The notes: a model not told the origin generated them from the letters alone. Positions 8,470 to 17,921 are shown, numbered from the stretch's first letter. The stretch: 64,000 bases of DNA from CAZWSX01 sp964636985 (GCA_964636985.1 CAZWSX010000001.1:558001-622000), one strand, 5' to 3'. A program made the numbers and translations.

Positions 8470-10032
8470 ATGTCCGAAACCACTGGTTCCGAAGGTGTTC
8501 ACGAAGCTGCCCGCCGCGACAAGCTGCGGCGCATTACCGACATGGGGATCGACCCTTGGGGACAGCGGTTTGACGACCGCTTGCTGTTGGGGGACATTCG
8601 CGCGCGGGCAGGCGAAATCAAGTTCGTGAAGGCCAGCGGCGAGTCGGTCCCCCTCCCATCCCCCGTTACGCCTAACGACCCAGCCTTTCGCACGTGGCTG
8701 TCCGAACAAGGTGCCGGTGAGATGTCGGGGCCCAAAGTCCGCGCGGCTGGGCGGATTGTCCTGCAGCGCGATACAGGCAAGCTCCGCTTCATCAACATCG
8801 TCGACTGGACGGGCAACGTCCAACTCTTCGTCGGGCAAAAGCAAGTCGGCGAAGCGAACTGGAAACTTGCTGAATGTTTCGACCTCGGCGACATCATCGG
8901 CGTCGATGGCGAACTGCGCTACACCAAGACCGGCGAACTGACCATTTTCGCCGAGAAGCTCCACTTTTTGACCAAGAGCGTTCTGCCGCCGCCCGACAAG
9001 CACGCCGGGATTGCCGACCCAGAAATGCGGCACCGGATGCGCTATGTCGACCTCATCTACACCGAAGGCGTCCTGCCGCGCTTTTTGCAGCGGACCAAGA
9101 TCGTCCAATCGGTCCGCAGCACGCTTGGCAATCAAGGCTTTGTCGAGATCGAAGGTCCAACGCTCCATGGCGTCGCGGGTGGCGCTGCCGCGCGACCCTT
9201 CATCACCCATCACAACACGCTCGACATGCAACTCCATCTACGGATCGCGCTGGAGTTGCATCTCAAGCGGCTGCTGGTCGGCGGGATGGAGCGGGTCTAC
9301 GAACTCGGCCGCGTCTATCGCAACGAAGGGATCAGCCCGCGGCACAATCCTGAGTTCACGATGCTCGAGGTCTACCAGGCCTTCGGCGATTACCGCAGCA
9401 TGATGGACCTGACCGAATCGATCGTGTGTGACGCTATCAACGCTATCGGCGGCGGCTATCAACGGATGTGGGGCGAGCAGGAGATCGACTTCACGCCGCC
9501 CTTCGCCCGCCGCACGTACGACGAACTCTTCCGCGAGCACACGGGCGTCGATCCCAACGACGCGGCTGCTGTCACCGCACTCGCGCAGAAGATCGGATTC
9601 GATACGGCCGGCAAGCATCCCGACGTGATCAAAAGTGAAGTTTTTGAGGAAAAAGTTGAAGACGCTCTGGTCGGGCCGGTCTTTGTTTGCGATTATCCCG
9701 CCAGCATTTGCCCCCTTACCAAGCGTAAGACGGACAATCCCGCAGTCGCTGAGCGATTCGAGTTGTTCATTTGTGGCATGGAAGTGGCAAATGCCTACAC
9801 CGAGCTCAACGACCCCGACCTGCAGGAGCAGCTGTTCACCACGCAGCTCCAAGGCCAGGCCGAAGAAGACTCGATGGCCAAGATGGATCACGATTTTGTC
9901 CGCGCGCTTAAGTTCGGCATGCCGCCGGCAGGCGGACTCGGAATCGGGATCGACCGGCTGACCATGCTCCTGACCAATACGGGCAACATTCGCGAGGTGA
10001 TCCTGTTCCCCTTGCTGCGTCCTGAAAAATAA
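8470..10032 (+). CDS. lysS: Lysyl-tRNA synthetase, class II
   Basis: 520 residues from ATG 8470, the usual length for class II LysRS. An OB-fold anticodon-binding domain (about 75-170) is followed by the catalytic core: MRHRMRYVDLI, motif 2 (RVYRNEGISPRHNPEFTMLE) and motif 3 (GLGIGIDRLTMLLT) with the usual ILFPLLRP end. The enzyme charges tRNA-Lys in the cytoplasm. The open frame reaches back to 8218 but the stretch before 8470 is not LysRS-like and overlaps the promoter region shared with the divergent kinase. Monocistronic as far as can be seen; a palindromic element follows the stop. Confidence 0.95.
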   Translation: MSETTGSEGVHEAARRDKLRRITDMGIDPWGQRFDDRLLLGDIRARAGEIKFVKASGESVPLPSPVTPNDPAFRTWLSEQGAGEMSGPKVRAAGRIVLQRDTGKLRFINIVDWTGNVQLFVGQKQVGEANWKLAECFDLGDIIGVDGELRYTKTGELTIFAEKLHFLTKSVLPPPDKHAGIADPEMRHRMRYVDLIYTEGVLPRFLQRTKIVQSVRSTLGNQGFVEIEGPTLHGVAGGAAARPFITHHNTLDMQLHLRIALELHLKRLLVGGMERVYELGRVYRNEGISPRHNPEFTMLEVYQAFGDYRSMMDLTESIVCDAINAIGGGYQRMWGEQEIDFTPPFARRTYDELFREHTGVDPNDAAAVTALAQKIGFDTAGKHPDVIKSEVFEEKVEDALVGPVFVCDYPASICPLTKRKTDNPAVAERFELFICGMEVANAYTELNDPDLQEQLFTTQLQGQAEEDSMAKMDHDFVRALKFGMPPAGGLGIGIDRLTMLLTNTGNIREVILFPLLRPEK

Positions 10033-10057
10033 ACACGCAACTAGTAGGCCGAAGAAT

Positions 10058-10135
10058 GGGTGGCACTGGCGTCCACAAGACGCCAGTGTTGGAAACCGTC
10101 GCTCCACTGGCGTCTTTGGGACGCCAGTGCCACCC
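10058..10135. repeat. Palindromic intergenic element, family 2 (double hairpin)
   Basis: Two successive hairpins with the same 10-bp stem, CACTGGCGTC paired with GACGCCAGTG, with loops CACAA and TTTGG. The outer flanks GGGTGGCA and TGCCACCC are also complementary, so the whole 78 bp can fold as one long inverted repeat. It lies between lysS and the permease gene. A single copy of the same hairpin is found at 38806-38830. Confidence 0.85.
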
Positions 10136-10187
10136 GAGGCAATGGATTGCCTGACACAAAAAACTCCCTTTCGCCAAGGACTCGGCG

Positions 10188-11816
10188 ATGTACAAACTTC
10201 TCCTCTCGTGGCGTTATCTGCGAACGCGCTGGATCGCGCTGGCGTCGATCGTCAGCGTCACCCTCGGTGTCGCGACGTTAATCGTCGTCAACGCCGTGAT
10301 GTCGGGTTTCGCGCACGAGATGCAAACGCGGATGAACGGTGTCCTCTCCGACATCGTCATGCAAAGCCACGGGCTCGATGGCTATCCCGACCCGGAATGG
10401 CATATCGCCGAAGTCAAAAAGGTCCTCGGCGATGATCTGGCGGGCATCTCGGCGAGTGCCGAAGTCCCCGGCATGCTCAGCTACAAGTTCCGCGGCCAAT
10501 GGATCAACCGGCAGGTCGATATCATTGGCGTCGACGAAGCGACCTACGCCAACATTGGCGACGTCGGCAAATACCTGCTCCACCCAGCCAATCGCAAACA
10601 GTTGTCGTTTGCCCTGCACGGCGATGGTTATGGCAACGGCGACCCCACCCGCGTTCTGCCCGAGATGGGCTGGAATTATCGCCGGGCCAAGGCAGCCTAC
10701 GAAAAGGTCTACCGCGAAGAAATCGAGCGGGCCCGCGAAGCCGACCGAGCCCATGGCGCTTCGTCCAATAACCTGATTGCCAATGCCGAAGGGGACTCCG
10801 AAACCGGTCTGATGACATCGGGCGACATCGTAACGGCCATCAAGAGTACCGAAACGGACGACACCTCGAACCCCCCGGTCAACCCCTTCGCCAAGCGTAA
10901 CAAGGAACCCGATGAAGGGGCCGTGTTCGATGCCGCCAAGGAACAACGCACGGGCGTGATCCTCGGGATGGCCATGTGCAGCGTCCGCCATCGCGATTCA
11001 GCGGGCAACGTTAAGGATACCTACCTTTGCGTGCCGGGTGACGACGTTCGCATCTCGTTTCCCAGCGCCGGCGCCGAACCCAAGCCGGTTAGCGAGCTCT
11101 TCACCGTCGTCGACTACTACGAAAGCAAGATGAGCGAGTACGACCAGCGATTTGCCATCGTTCCGCTGTCGCAGTTGCAGCTGTTCCGGGGGATGATCAA
11201 TCCGGTCGACAACGTTCCCAGCGTGACCTCCATCCAGATTCGCCTTCGCAAGGGCGCGAATCTCGAAGCTTGCCGCGACAAGCTGCGCAATCGCTTCCCG
11301 CCTGCCGAGTGGCCCTTCCGCGTCCTCACTTGGAAGGACATGCAAGGGAGCCTACTCGCCGCTGTGCAGATGGAAACGACGCTTCTCAACATCTTGCTGT
11401 TCATGATCATCGCGGTCGCCGGCTTCGGCATTTTGTCGACGTTCTTTATGATCGTCGTCGAGAAGACCAAAGACATCGGCACGCTCAAGGCGCTAGGAGC
11501 CACCAGCACCGGGGTCATGCAGATTTTCTTAAATTATGGCTTGTCTCTCGGTGCGGTGGGCGGCGGCGTTGGAGCCGTGATCGGTTTGCTTTTCGTCACC
11601 AACATCAACGGCATTGCCCAACTGATCGAAATGACGACCGGCCAGGAAGTCTTCGATCCAACGATCTACTACTTCAGCAAGATCCCCACGATCATCGAGC
11701 CCTTCACGGTCGCGTGGGTGGTGTGCGGGGCGATGTTGATTGCCGTTATGGCGAGTGTGTTGCCGGCCTTGCGGGCCGCCCGACTCCATCCTGTGGAGGC
11801 TTTGCGTTATGAGTAA
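10188..11816 (+). CDS. LolC/LolE-like ABC transporter permease (lipoprotein release or MacB-like export)
   Basis: 542 residues. One TM helix at the N-terminus after a short basic start (WRYLRTRWIALASIVSV), a large extracytoplasmic domain at about 45-385, and three TM helices at the C-terminus in an FtsX domain with the conserved EKTKDIGTLKALGAT segment and the closing P-A-L-R-A-A-R-L-x-P-V-E-A-L-R motif. This is the layout of LolC/LolE permeases that extract lipoproteins from the inner membrane. The external domain is longer than in Proteobacteria. An AAGGA Shine-Dalgarno precedes ATG 10188. Its stop overlaps the start of the ATPase gene (ATGAGTAA), so the two are translationally coupled. Confidence 0.85.
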   Translation: MYKLLLSWRYLRTRWIALASIVSVTLGVATLIVVNAVMSGFAHEMQTRMNGVLSDIVMQSHGLDGYPDPEWHIAEVKKVLGDDLAGISASAEVPGMLSYKFRGQWINRQVDIIGVDEATYANIGDVGKYLLHPANRKQLSFALHGDGYGNGDPTRVLPEMGWNYRRAKAAYEKVYREEIERAREADRAHGASSNNLIANAEGDSETGLMTSGDIVTAIKSTETDDTSNPPVNPFAKRNKEPDEGAVFDAAKEQRTGVILGMAMCSVRHRDSAGNVKDTYLCVPGDDVRISFPSAGAEPKPVSELFTVVDYYESKMSEYDQRFAIVPLSQLQLFRGMINPVDNVPSVTSIQIRLRKGANLEACRDKLRNRFPPAEWPFRVLTWKDMQGSLLAAVQMETTLLNILLFMIIAVAGFGILSTFFMIVVEKTKDIGTLKALGATSTGVMQIFLNYGLSLGAVGGGVGAVIGLLFVTNINGIAQLIEMTTGQEVFDPTIYYFSKIPTIIEPFTVAWVVCGAMLIAVMASVLPALRAARLHPVEALRYE

Positions 11817-12618
11817 GCGTACCGTCCCTGTTCGCTCCGCGCGAGCCACCGCCGCCGACGAATCGACTCGCCTCAAGACGAACCAACTCAAAGGTGGCGT
11901 GCGCCTCGATCCACCTCACCGCAGCGAGCCGGGCGTGTTCCTGGAATCGGTCGGCATCCACAAAACGTACCGCAAAGGGAAGCACGAAGTCCCCGTGCTG
12001 CGCGGCGTCGACCTGGCGATCAAGCAAGGCGAGTTTGTCTCGATCGTCGGCCAAAGCGGCTCCGGCAAGAGTACGCTGCTGCATTTGCTCGGCACGCTCG
12101 ACGCTCCGGATGAAGGCGAGATCCACTTCGACGGCGAGCGCGTCGATAACCTCCGGCCGAAGCTCCGGGACGCGCTTCGCAATCGTCAATTGGGAATGAT
12201 CTTCCAGTTCTACCATCTCTTGCCCGAGCTCTCGGCGCTCGAAAACGTGATGATGCCGGGCATGATCGGCCACAGCATCTGGTCGTACTGGAGCAAACGC
12301 CGAGAGATGACCGCCCGCGCCGAAGCGTTGCTGGAACGCGTCGGCATGTCACACCGTTTGCGCCACACGCCGCGCGAGTTGTCCGGTGGTGAAATGCAGC
12401 GAACCGCCATCGCCCGCGCGCTCATTTCCAATCCTCGCCTTTTGCTCGCCGACGAACCGACCGGCAACCTCGACCGCGAAACCGGCCGCGGCGTAATGGA
12501 TTTGCTCCTGCGTCTTCACAAAGAAGAAGGCCTCACCATCGTGATGGTGACCCACGACGAAAGCCTGGCCAAAGAGACCGACCGCACCGTGCGCTTAGTC
12601 GCCGGCAAAGTGGCCTAA
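11809..12618 (+). CDS. lolD: LolD-like ABC transporter ATP-binding protein
   Basis: 269 residues from the ATG at 11809, which overlaps the permease stop by 8 bp. After a roughly 45-residue N-terminal extension come Walker A (GQSGSGKST), the Q-loop region (MIFQFYHLLPELS), signature LSGGEMQR, Walker B (LLLADEPTGNLD) and the switch His (VTHD). The LLPELSALENVMMP segment is characteristic of LolD/MacB ATPases. It should power the adjacent permease. The N-terminal extension is unusual for LolD, whose members mostly start near the Walker A strand; the upstream frame back to 11740 lies in the permease gene and is not favoured as a start. Confidence 0.88.
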   Translation: MSKRTVPVRSARATAADESTRLKTNQLKGGVRLDPPHRSEPGVFLESVGIHKTYRKGKHEVPVLRGVDLAIKQGEFVSIVGQSGSGKSTLLHLLGTLDAPDEGEIHFDGERVDNLRPKLRDALRNRQLGMIFQFYHLLPELSALENVMMPGMIGHSIWSYWSKRREMTARAEALLERVGMSHRLRHTPRELSGGEMQRTAIARALISNPRLLLADEPTGNLDRETGRGVMDLLLRLHKEEGLTIVMVTHDESLAKETDRTVRLVAGKVA

Positions 12619-12620
12619 GA

Positions 12621-12655
12621 AAGTAGGCCGGACAATCCTGTCTGGCCAAAGTGGA
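12621..12655. repeat. REP-like palindrome, family 1 (single copy)
   Basis: GGCCGGACA, loop ATCC, TGTCTGGCC at 12626-12647 (one G-T wobble), flanked by AAGTA and AAAGTGGAC. It begins 2 bp after the lolD stop. No second inverted copy is seen before the next gene. It may act at the 3' end of the lol transcript. Confidence 0.85.
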
Positions 12656-12732
12656 CTATCTGTTTTCTGGGGCCATCGCGGCGAAAGCTCAACGGTCTTG
12701 CGCGTTGCCTCGACCAAGACCCCGCGAGTCGC

Positions 12733-13194
12733 CTAGCGTAGGCTCGACATAAAATACCAGTCGCCTGTCTCTTCGTTGTAGCCGATCCATACGAGTCGCG
12801 TCGGCGGGTTTTGAGGAACGCCATTGTCGTACAAGATCGTGTACTGCAGTGCGGGCTCATCTGCGCCGATTAGCGGGCTAGGAAACGGCGTTCCACTCGC
12901 CGGCACACTCAGGTGCAATCCTTCTTGGAGTTGCTGATTCTCCAGCCATGCCTTGGCAACCTGTGGACGGCATTTGCCGCGAAAGATCCAGGTCGAGCGA
13001 CTACTGCGGAAATCGTAATAGTCGGATTCGTCAGGGCAAAAGCGACTTGGATCAACTCCGTAATCCTTCAATTGCTCCTTTGTCAGTCCCTTCGCCGACT
13101 GCGGCTTTGCAAGCCACCAAATTCCTACAGGCGATGCGACTGCCAACAGAAAGGCAACCACACGCAATAGCGGACTGGTCGACTTTCTCTTCAT
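12733..13194 (-). CDS. Hypothetical membrane-anchored protein
   Basis: 153 residues from ATG 13194. The N-terminus is basic (MKRKSTS), followed by one hydrophobic segment (LLRVVAFLLAVASPVGIWWLA) that is a signal anchor or signal peptide. The remainder is soluble and without a family I recognise; it ends in a WIGYNEETGDWYFMSSLR strand-like segment. The frame is open up to 13395, but that part overlaps the next gene out of phase and has no coding character. Function unknown. Confidence 0.55.
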   Translation of the reverse strand: MKRKSTSPLLRVVAFLLAVASPVGIWWLAKPQSAKGLTKEQLKDYGVDPSRFCPDESDYYDFRSSRSTWIFRGKCRPQVAKAWLENQQLQEGLHLSVPASGTPFPSPLIGADEPALQYTILYDNGVPQNPPTRLVWIGYNEETGDWYFMSSLR

Positions 13195-13247
13195 CGCGTT
13201 CACCTTCGCAAACAACGTAGAGCTTATCGTATGCCAGTGAGGTGAGC

Positions 13248-13715
13248 CTAGGCATCGTCCGCGTCGTCGGCCACAAAGTACCGCTCGCGCTTCTTTACCA
13301 CCGTGTGTCCCTCCGCCTCCAGCCGCGCTTTGATGTTCTTGATCCCGCCCGGGTACTTGGGGTTGAGCTCGTTCCCCGCTTTGAGCGTTCGCCAATAAGG
13401 CGTGACCTTCTCGTCCCCCGCTTGCTCCGCTTCGTCGGCGGCATGGGCGGCGATCCAGGCAAAGATGCCTGTCGTGATTGGGCAGGCAATACTCACATCG
13501 TGCTTCTTCGCCAGCTTCGTTCGAATGCCGTCGATTGTGATCAGCTTGCCTGGGCGGACCCTTCGCATGATGGCATCCACCTCGACAGGTGCCGGGATCA
13601 CCATCGTCCCGGTCCCCCAGCGTTTGGTCATCTTTCCTTCGATGGGCCCGACTTTCGGCAAGTCTTTACTATCGGCCAGCTTCTCGCGCCACGACTTTTT
13701 CTTTTTCGCGCTCAT
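13248..13715 (-). CDS. MGMT/ATL-like winged-helix protein
   Basis: 155 residues, Lys-rich at the N-terminus. The middle and end match the DNA-binding half of O6-alkylguanine-DNA alkyltransferases: RVRPGKLITIDGIRTKLA corresponds to the VPxGxVxTYGxIA helix, and TPYWRTL followed by NPKYPGG and ARLEAEGH corresponds to the P-C-H-R-V loop, the GG wing and the RALLEAEG end. At the alkyl-acceptor position the sequence reads P-Y-W-R rather than P-C-H-R, so no repair cysteine is expected there. This places it near alkyltransferase-like proteins, which bind lesions and signal to excision repair. The assignment is by motif only. Confidence 0.5.
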   Translation of the reverse strand: MSAKKKKSWREKLADSKDLPKVGPIEGKMTKRWGTGTMVIPAPVEVDAIMRRVRPGKLITIDGIRTKLAKKHDVSIACPITTGIFAWIAAHAADEAEQAGDEKVTPYWRTLKAGNELNPKYPGGIKNIKARLEAEGHTVVKKRERYFVADDADDA

Positions 13716-13840
13716 GTTGGTCTTCCAGAACTACTGGGCCCCTCCATCATAAGCACTTCCACGGGGCTAGCGAAACCGCCAGAAAATACCGGCATCGAAG
13801 CGAGACCCGCAGGAGCGTGCTGATCCACGCGTGGTACGCA

Positions 13841-13994
13841 AAAAAGTAGGCCGGACAATCTTGTCCGGCCAAAGGTGGGCGATTTGTCTTTATCGACATG
13901 GAGGCGGAGTAATGTAGCTTTGCTGCTGCTGCTCTCAAATAGTTTTAGGTTGTTACTCCACCGCGCACAGACAGGATTGTCTGTGCCACTTTTT
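13841..13994. repeat. REP-like palindrome pair, family 1
   Basis: Left hairpin at 13849-13870 (GGCCGGACA, ATCT, TGTCCGGCC) and right hairpin at 13965-13986 (GCACAGACA, GGAT, TGTCTGTGC) in opposite orientation, about 95 bp apart. Outer flanks AAAAAGTAG and CCACTTTTT are complementary, so the whole can fold as one inverted repeat. It lies beyond the 3' end of the FG-GAP gene. Confidence 0.85.
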
Positions 13995-14011
13995 GTTGGC
14001 CAGTCAACGAG

Positions 14012-16300
14012 CTAATTCGGCACGGGCACCGGGTCCCAAGCCATTTGCTTGACGTTCTCGTCGAACTCCGTGATCTCGATTGCTTGTCGCACGTCGAGGT
14101 TGTGGAACACCTGCGTCGTACCGCTGGTGGGCCAATGGACTTCCAGGGTTGCGACCTTCTTCGCCGAGCCCAAGCCAATGTTTTGAGCCAAGGGGTTCGA
14201 TCCAAAGCTGCTGCCAGGCGAGACATGCCGGTGGACCGTGAGCGGTTGCTCGCCGTCGGTGACCACCTTGATCCTTGCTCCTAGTGCCGCGCGATTCGTT
14301 TTGCTGCCGATCAGCTTCACGTTGATCCACGCGTTATCGTGCCCCGGATTTTGGAACATGATGTTGTGATATTTATCGCCATCGACGGCGCCGCCCATTT
14401 GGATGAAGACGTCGACGTTTCCATCGCGATCCCAATCGCCGCAGGCGACGCCGTGACCCTTTTGCAGGTTGCCGACCCGGGCGGTGCCGGTGATTTCGGC
14501 GAAGCGCTTTCCTGCGACGTTCTTGAACATCCGATTGGGTACCAACGTAGCGAAACTCGGCTCGCCTGTCCCCAGGTAGAAGTCGAGAAAGCCGTCGTTG
14601 TCGAAGTCGCCGTAGTTGCTCCCCATCGTCGCATAGACTTTGTCGAGGCCCACTTTTCCGGCGACGTCTTCGAACCGCTTTCCCTCTCGATTGAGCAGGA
14701 GTTTGCTCGGCTGGAGTAGATGCGGTTGGTCGAGCAATCCTTGAACCGCTCCTTCCAGCGTTCGGCTGTAACAGGTCGCCCAGATGTCGAGCCACCCATC
14801 GTTGTTGAAGTCCCAACACCAGCACGAAAAACCATTACGTGGCCCGCTCACGCCCATTTGATTCGTCACGGTCGAAAACGTCCCGTTGCGATTGTTGCGA
14901 AACAATTGGGCACGGCCGTTCAAGTTGTTGACGAACAAATCGGGATAGTCGTCGTTGTCGTAGTCGATCCAGGTGCAGCCCTTGGTGAACCAGTCGGCGT
15001 GGCACGCCACGCCCGCCTTCTTGCCCACCTCTTCGAATTTACCGTCGCCCAAGTTGCGGTAGAGGCGGCTCGTCGTCGTCTCGCTGCAAATGAACAAATC
15101 GAGCCAGCCGTCGTTGTCGTAGTCGGCCCACTCCGCGCAGTTGGAGTTGAGCGGCGTGGCGAGCCCGGCTTCTTCGGTGACGTCGGTGAAGTGGAAGTCG
15201 CCGTCGTTCCGCAGCAGCGAAGGACGCATCGGGTTGGAGAGCCACGCTCCGCGCGGAACAAAAATGTCCATCGCGCCGTCGTTGTTGTAGTCGGTCTGGA
15301 CACACGTCAGTCCGCCCATTTGCCCGAGGATCCCGGCTTCCTCGGCAAGGTCCTTGAAGTGCCCCTCGCCGTCGTTGCGATAGATCGCCATCTGCTGCTG
15401 GGCATCGAACGACGTAACGGCCAAGTCGAGCAGGCCGTCGTTGTCGAAGTCCTCCATCAGCGCTCCGCCTGCCTGATTAAAGCGGTTGACGCCGATCTTG
15501 TGCCCGATGTCGCGGAACTTGCCGATGTCGAACTCGGAGTTGACGAACTTATCGATCGAGATCAAGTGCCGTGGATCGACCTTGTCGGGATGCTCGCCCA
15601 AGGTCATGTGGGCGAGATTCAGAAGCCACTTCGCCTCGAGATCGGTGGGAAAGATCTCCAGGTACTCGGTGAAGTGCTTGATTGCCAAGCGCGATCCCTC
15701 GGGCTGCAAGTGGATCGCAGCCTTGCTGATCGGCAAGATGCACGAACTTTCGCCGCGGCACATCACGCAGTTTTCGTTTTCACCGCGACGAAGCCCGGCC
15801 ACACCTTGGAAATACATGATGGTGGTGAGCCATTGTTCGCGGCCGGTGATATCGCCAGTGTCCAGCGATTTGCGGCGCTCCGACAAGAGCTCGTAGGCCT
15901 GTTCCGCCTTGCCCTGGGACATCAGAACGACGCATTTGGTGAGCGCCATGCTGAATTCTTCATGCGAATCTTCCGCGACCTCCTGCATCCGCTTATCGAT
16001 CGTGGCGATCATGCGCGGAGCGGCCGTCTTCCAAATGAGGGCGATTTCCTCGAGCGAGGCATCATCGGGCCATTTGACACCGCTCGCAATGATCGAGTAA
16101 CCGCTGGTGTCGATATCTCCCCGCGGAAACGCCCGCAGTCGCTCGCGCGAATGGGATTCGGCGATGGCGCTCATCCTGCGGTACTGCCAGACCGCAAGAA
16201 TGGTTACCGCCGCCAACAGGATCGATGTGAGGGCGAGCATACGTAAAGAACCAAGCGGCCGGGCAATCCGGCGCGCATTCCTGGACCATGTGAACAACAT
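14012..16300 (-). CDS. CRTAC1-like protein: TM anchor, TPR-like region, FG-GAP repeats and ASPIC/UnbV domain
   Basis: 762 residues from ATG 16300, preceded by AGAAGG. An N-terminal TM segment (LALTSILLAAVTILAVWQY) is followed by a helical region that includes the NCVMCRGESSCI cysteine motif seen in planctomycete CRTAC1 proteins. At least seven FG-GAP/VCBS repeats follow with Ca-binding type loops such as DFDNDGLLDLA, DYNNDGAMDIF, DYDNDGWLDLF and DWDRDGNVDVF. The C-terminus (GARIKV...HRHVSPGSSFGSN...VHWPTSG) is an ASPIC/UnbV domain. Such proteins are exported beta-propellers of uncertain role, perhaps in surface binding. The upstream in-frame stretch to 16444 is not supported as coding. Confidence 0.9.
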   Translation of the reverse strand: MLFTWSRNARRIARPLGSLRMLALTSILLAAVTILAVWQYRRMSAIAESHSRERLRAFPRGDIDTSGYSIIASGVKWPDDASLEEIALIWKTAAPRMIATIDKRMQEVAEDSHEEFSMALTKCVVLMSQGKAEQAYELLSERRKSLDTGDITGREQWLTTIMYFQGVAGLRRGENENCVMCRGESSCILPISKAAIHLQPEGSRLAIKHFTEYLEIFPTDLEAKWLLNLAHMTLGEHPDKVDPRHLISIDKFVNSEFDIGKFRDIGHKIGVNRFNQAGGALMEDFDNDGLLDLAVTSFDAQQQMAIYRNDGEGHFKDLAEEAGILGQMGGLTCVQTDYNNDGAMDIFVPRGAWLSNPMRPSLLRNDGDFHFTDVTEEAGLATPLNSNCAEWADYDNDGWLDLFICSETTTSRLYRNLGDGKFEEVGKKAGVACHADWFTKGCTWIDYDNDDYPDLFVNNLNGRAQLFRNNRNGTFSTVTNQMGVSGPRNGFSCWCWDFNNDGWLDIWATCYSRTLEGAVQGLLDQPHLLQPSKLLLNREGKRFEDVAGKVGLDKVYATMGSNYGDFDNDGFLDFYLGTGEPSFATLVPNRMFKNVAGKRFAEITGTARVGNLQKGHGVACGDWDRDGNVDVFIQMGGAVDGDKYHNIMFQNPGHDNAWINVKLIGSKTNRAALGARIKVVTDGEQPLTVHRHVSPGSSFGSNPLAQNIGLGSAKKVATLEVHWPTSGTTQVFHNLDVRQAIEITEFDENVKQMAWDPVPVPN

Positions 16301-16788
16301 AACAAGACCTTCTGGAAATATGAGTTTGGGCAACGCCTTGACATGAAATGAATGAAATGTCGCGATGCCCTTGAGGTGTAGGTAAACAGACTCCACAAAG
16401 CGGCGCGCACTCACCTTGCGTCCAACCGATGGAGGTGGACCCATGGCATGACGCCGATAGGAAACGAAGGCGCGGCCAAATCACCACGACTTGTTGCGAA
16501 CGGAAATAAACCGTCGCTACGAATCTATGAGATCTAGCGCACTTGTAGGCGTAGGGATACGACCGAGATAACCCCTCGGCGCGAAGCGCGGTCGCGAGCA
16601 GCGATTGACGAAGCGCGAAGCTGTGATCGAAATACGAAAGTGCGACGCCGCAATCTCACCGCGCAGGCACAACTCTCTGACAGGGAGTGCCGCGGTGGAA
16701 CTACGAGCGATCTCGCATCGCAATCACAAGCATCGCGAAGGCCATGACGCCGCCTTGCCGCATTTCGTGCGAAATGCAACCGACGCGG
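16301..16788. other. Intergenic region without a recognised gene
   Basis: About 490 bp between two minus-strand genes. Short open frames occur on both strands but show no start context, domain or signal peptide. The part nearest 16300 must hold the promoter of the FG-GAP gene. No palindromic repeat of either family is present. Confidence 0.5.
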
Positions 16789-17292
16789 TTAGATGGTCGC
16801 CCGAACCAGAAGACCGTTCGGGGGCGGAGTCGGCGGAGGCGCAACTTCAAACCAGTAGATGGCTTCGTCGGGGTCGCGAACGAATCCGATAGATGCAATG
16901 TTTCTCAAGGCCGCGGCGGCACCAATGGTCGCTTCGGTCTTCGTCTTGATTTTCGCGCCCACGAGCGGCGCCTGGTGGGGAACGGGCGCATTTTCGCGGC
17001 ACTCCGGACCCGTGCAGGCAGGTTCCCGCTTTTGCGGTGCGTTGGTTTGCTCGGCGTAGGCCTGGCGATGTTTCACGACAATCGCGCGGACGACAGCTCC
17101 CGCATAACCGGCCGGCACCACCACATAGCCTTTGCCGCACGAAGCCTCCGCGGAAGTGGCTGCGAACCCGCAAACTAGCGAAAAAACCGCGAAAACTCCG
17201 AGTCCCCGAAGTGCCAACGAAGTTCCGCCGCGCACCGATTGACGGTCCGCGTTAACGCGTGAATTCGTTGAGAAAGAGAGAGACAAGGGCAT
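16789..17292 (-). CDS. Hypothetical secreted protein
   Basis: 167 residues with a long N-terminal region and a signal-type hydrophobic segment (GLGVFAVFSLVCGFAATSAEA) ending in a good cleavage site before SCGKGYVVVPAG. The mature part contains two further cysteines (ACTGPEC) and ends in a Pro-rich APPPTPPPNG tail. No family recognised. The ATG at 17292 is the only upstream start that keeps the leader; a shorter start inside the long N-region is possible. Orientation and leader support a real gene, but it could be lineage-restricted. Confidence 0.55.
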   Translation of the reverse strand: MPLSLSFSTNSRVNADRQSVRGGTSLALRGLGVFAVFSLVCGFAATSAEASCGKGYVVVPAGYAGAVVRAIVVKHRQAYAEQTNAPQKREPACTGPECRENAPVPHQAPLVGAKIKTKTEATIGAAAALRNIASIGFVRDPDEAIYWFEVAPPPTPPPNGLLVRATI

Positions 17293-17504
17293 TTTTCGCT
17301 AGTGAGAGAACCAACGCGTATTCTACGAGCCGCGCGGATTGAGTCAATGAAAAAGCCGAGCGGCGCGCCAGCGCGAATTCATACTTCAACAACTCCTGCG
17401 CACTTGTTGTATCGCCCGTGACTTAATCTGGCTCATGATTCCCATGAGGCGATTGCCTGCTCCGACGGATTCGAATTCTCGATCTTTCTCATCGAATCGG
17501 CGCA

Positions 17505-17921
17505 TCACGGTTTCCAAGTGCCGTCGGCAGTTCCGTCGGGACTCGCGATCACCACCTTGTAACCATCCGGATCGCGGAGCCAGATTTCCCAGTGGTTCGG
17601 CCCGCCATCGTGGTCGGGCGGATTGCGGTGGCGCGGCAAGATCACCTCGGCGTTGAGCGATGTCGCGCGAGCGAGCGCGGCGTCGAAATCATCGACCTCG
17701 AACCAGAGCAGAAGGCCGTTGCCTGGCGGGAGTTCCGGATCGCCGATCTGGCCGTGGTGATGGTCGACTTCCCACTTGTGAAGCTGCATCACCAGTTTGC
17801 CGCTGGCGATCAGGCGCTCGTAGTGCGGCCCGCCGTGGCCGCTCTCACAGCCCAGCAGCGTTTGATACCAGCGGCTGCTGGCTTCGACATCGCGCACGCA
17901 AATCAGCGGTTGTGGACGCAT
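17505..17921 (-). CDS. VOC-family (glyoxalase/bleomycin-resistance/dioxygenase-fold) protein
   Basis: 138 residues from ATG 17921. It opens PLICVRDVEASSRWYQTLLG, typical of the first beta-alpha-beta unit of a VOC domain, and ends with HWEIWLRDPDGYKVVIASPDG, typical of the last strand, where H and E positions often bind metal. VOC proteins include isomerases, dioxygenases and resistance proteins, so no substrate is assigned. It is the last gene of a six-gene minus-strand run starting at 20588, 40 bp after the preceding gene. Confidence 0.8.
   Translation of the reverse strand: MRPQPLICVRDVEASSRWYQTLLGCESGHGGPHYERLIASGKLVMQLHKWEVDHHHGQIGDPELPPGNGLLLWFEVDDFDAALARATSLNAEVILPRHRNPPDHDGGPNHWEIWLRDPDGYKVVIASPDGTADGTWKP

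Noticed and set aside
14720..16246. A 508-codon open frame on +
   Set aside because: It is antisense to the FG-GAP repeats and its Val/Asp-rich sequence mirrors their repeated codons.
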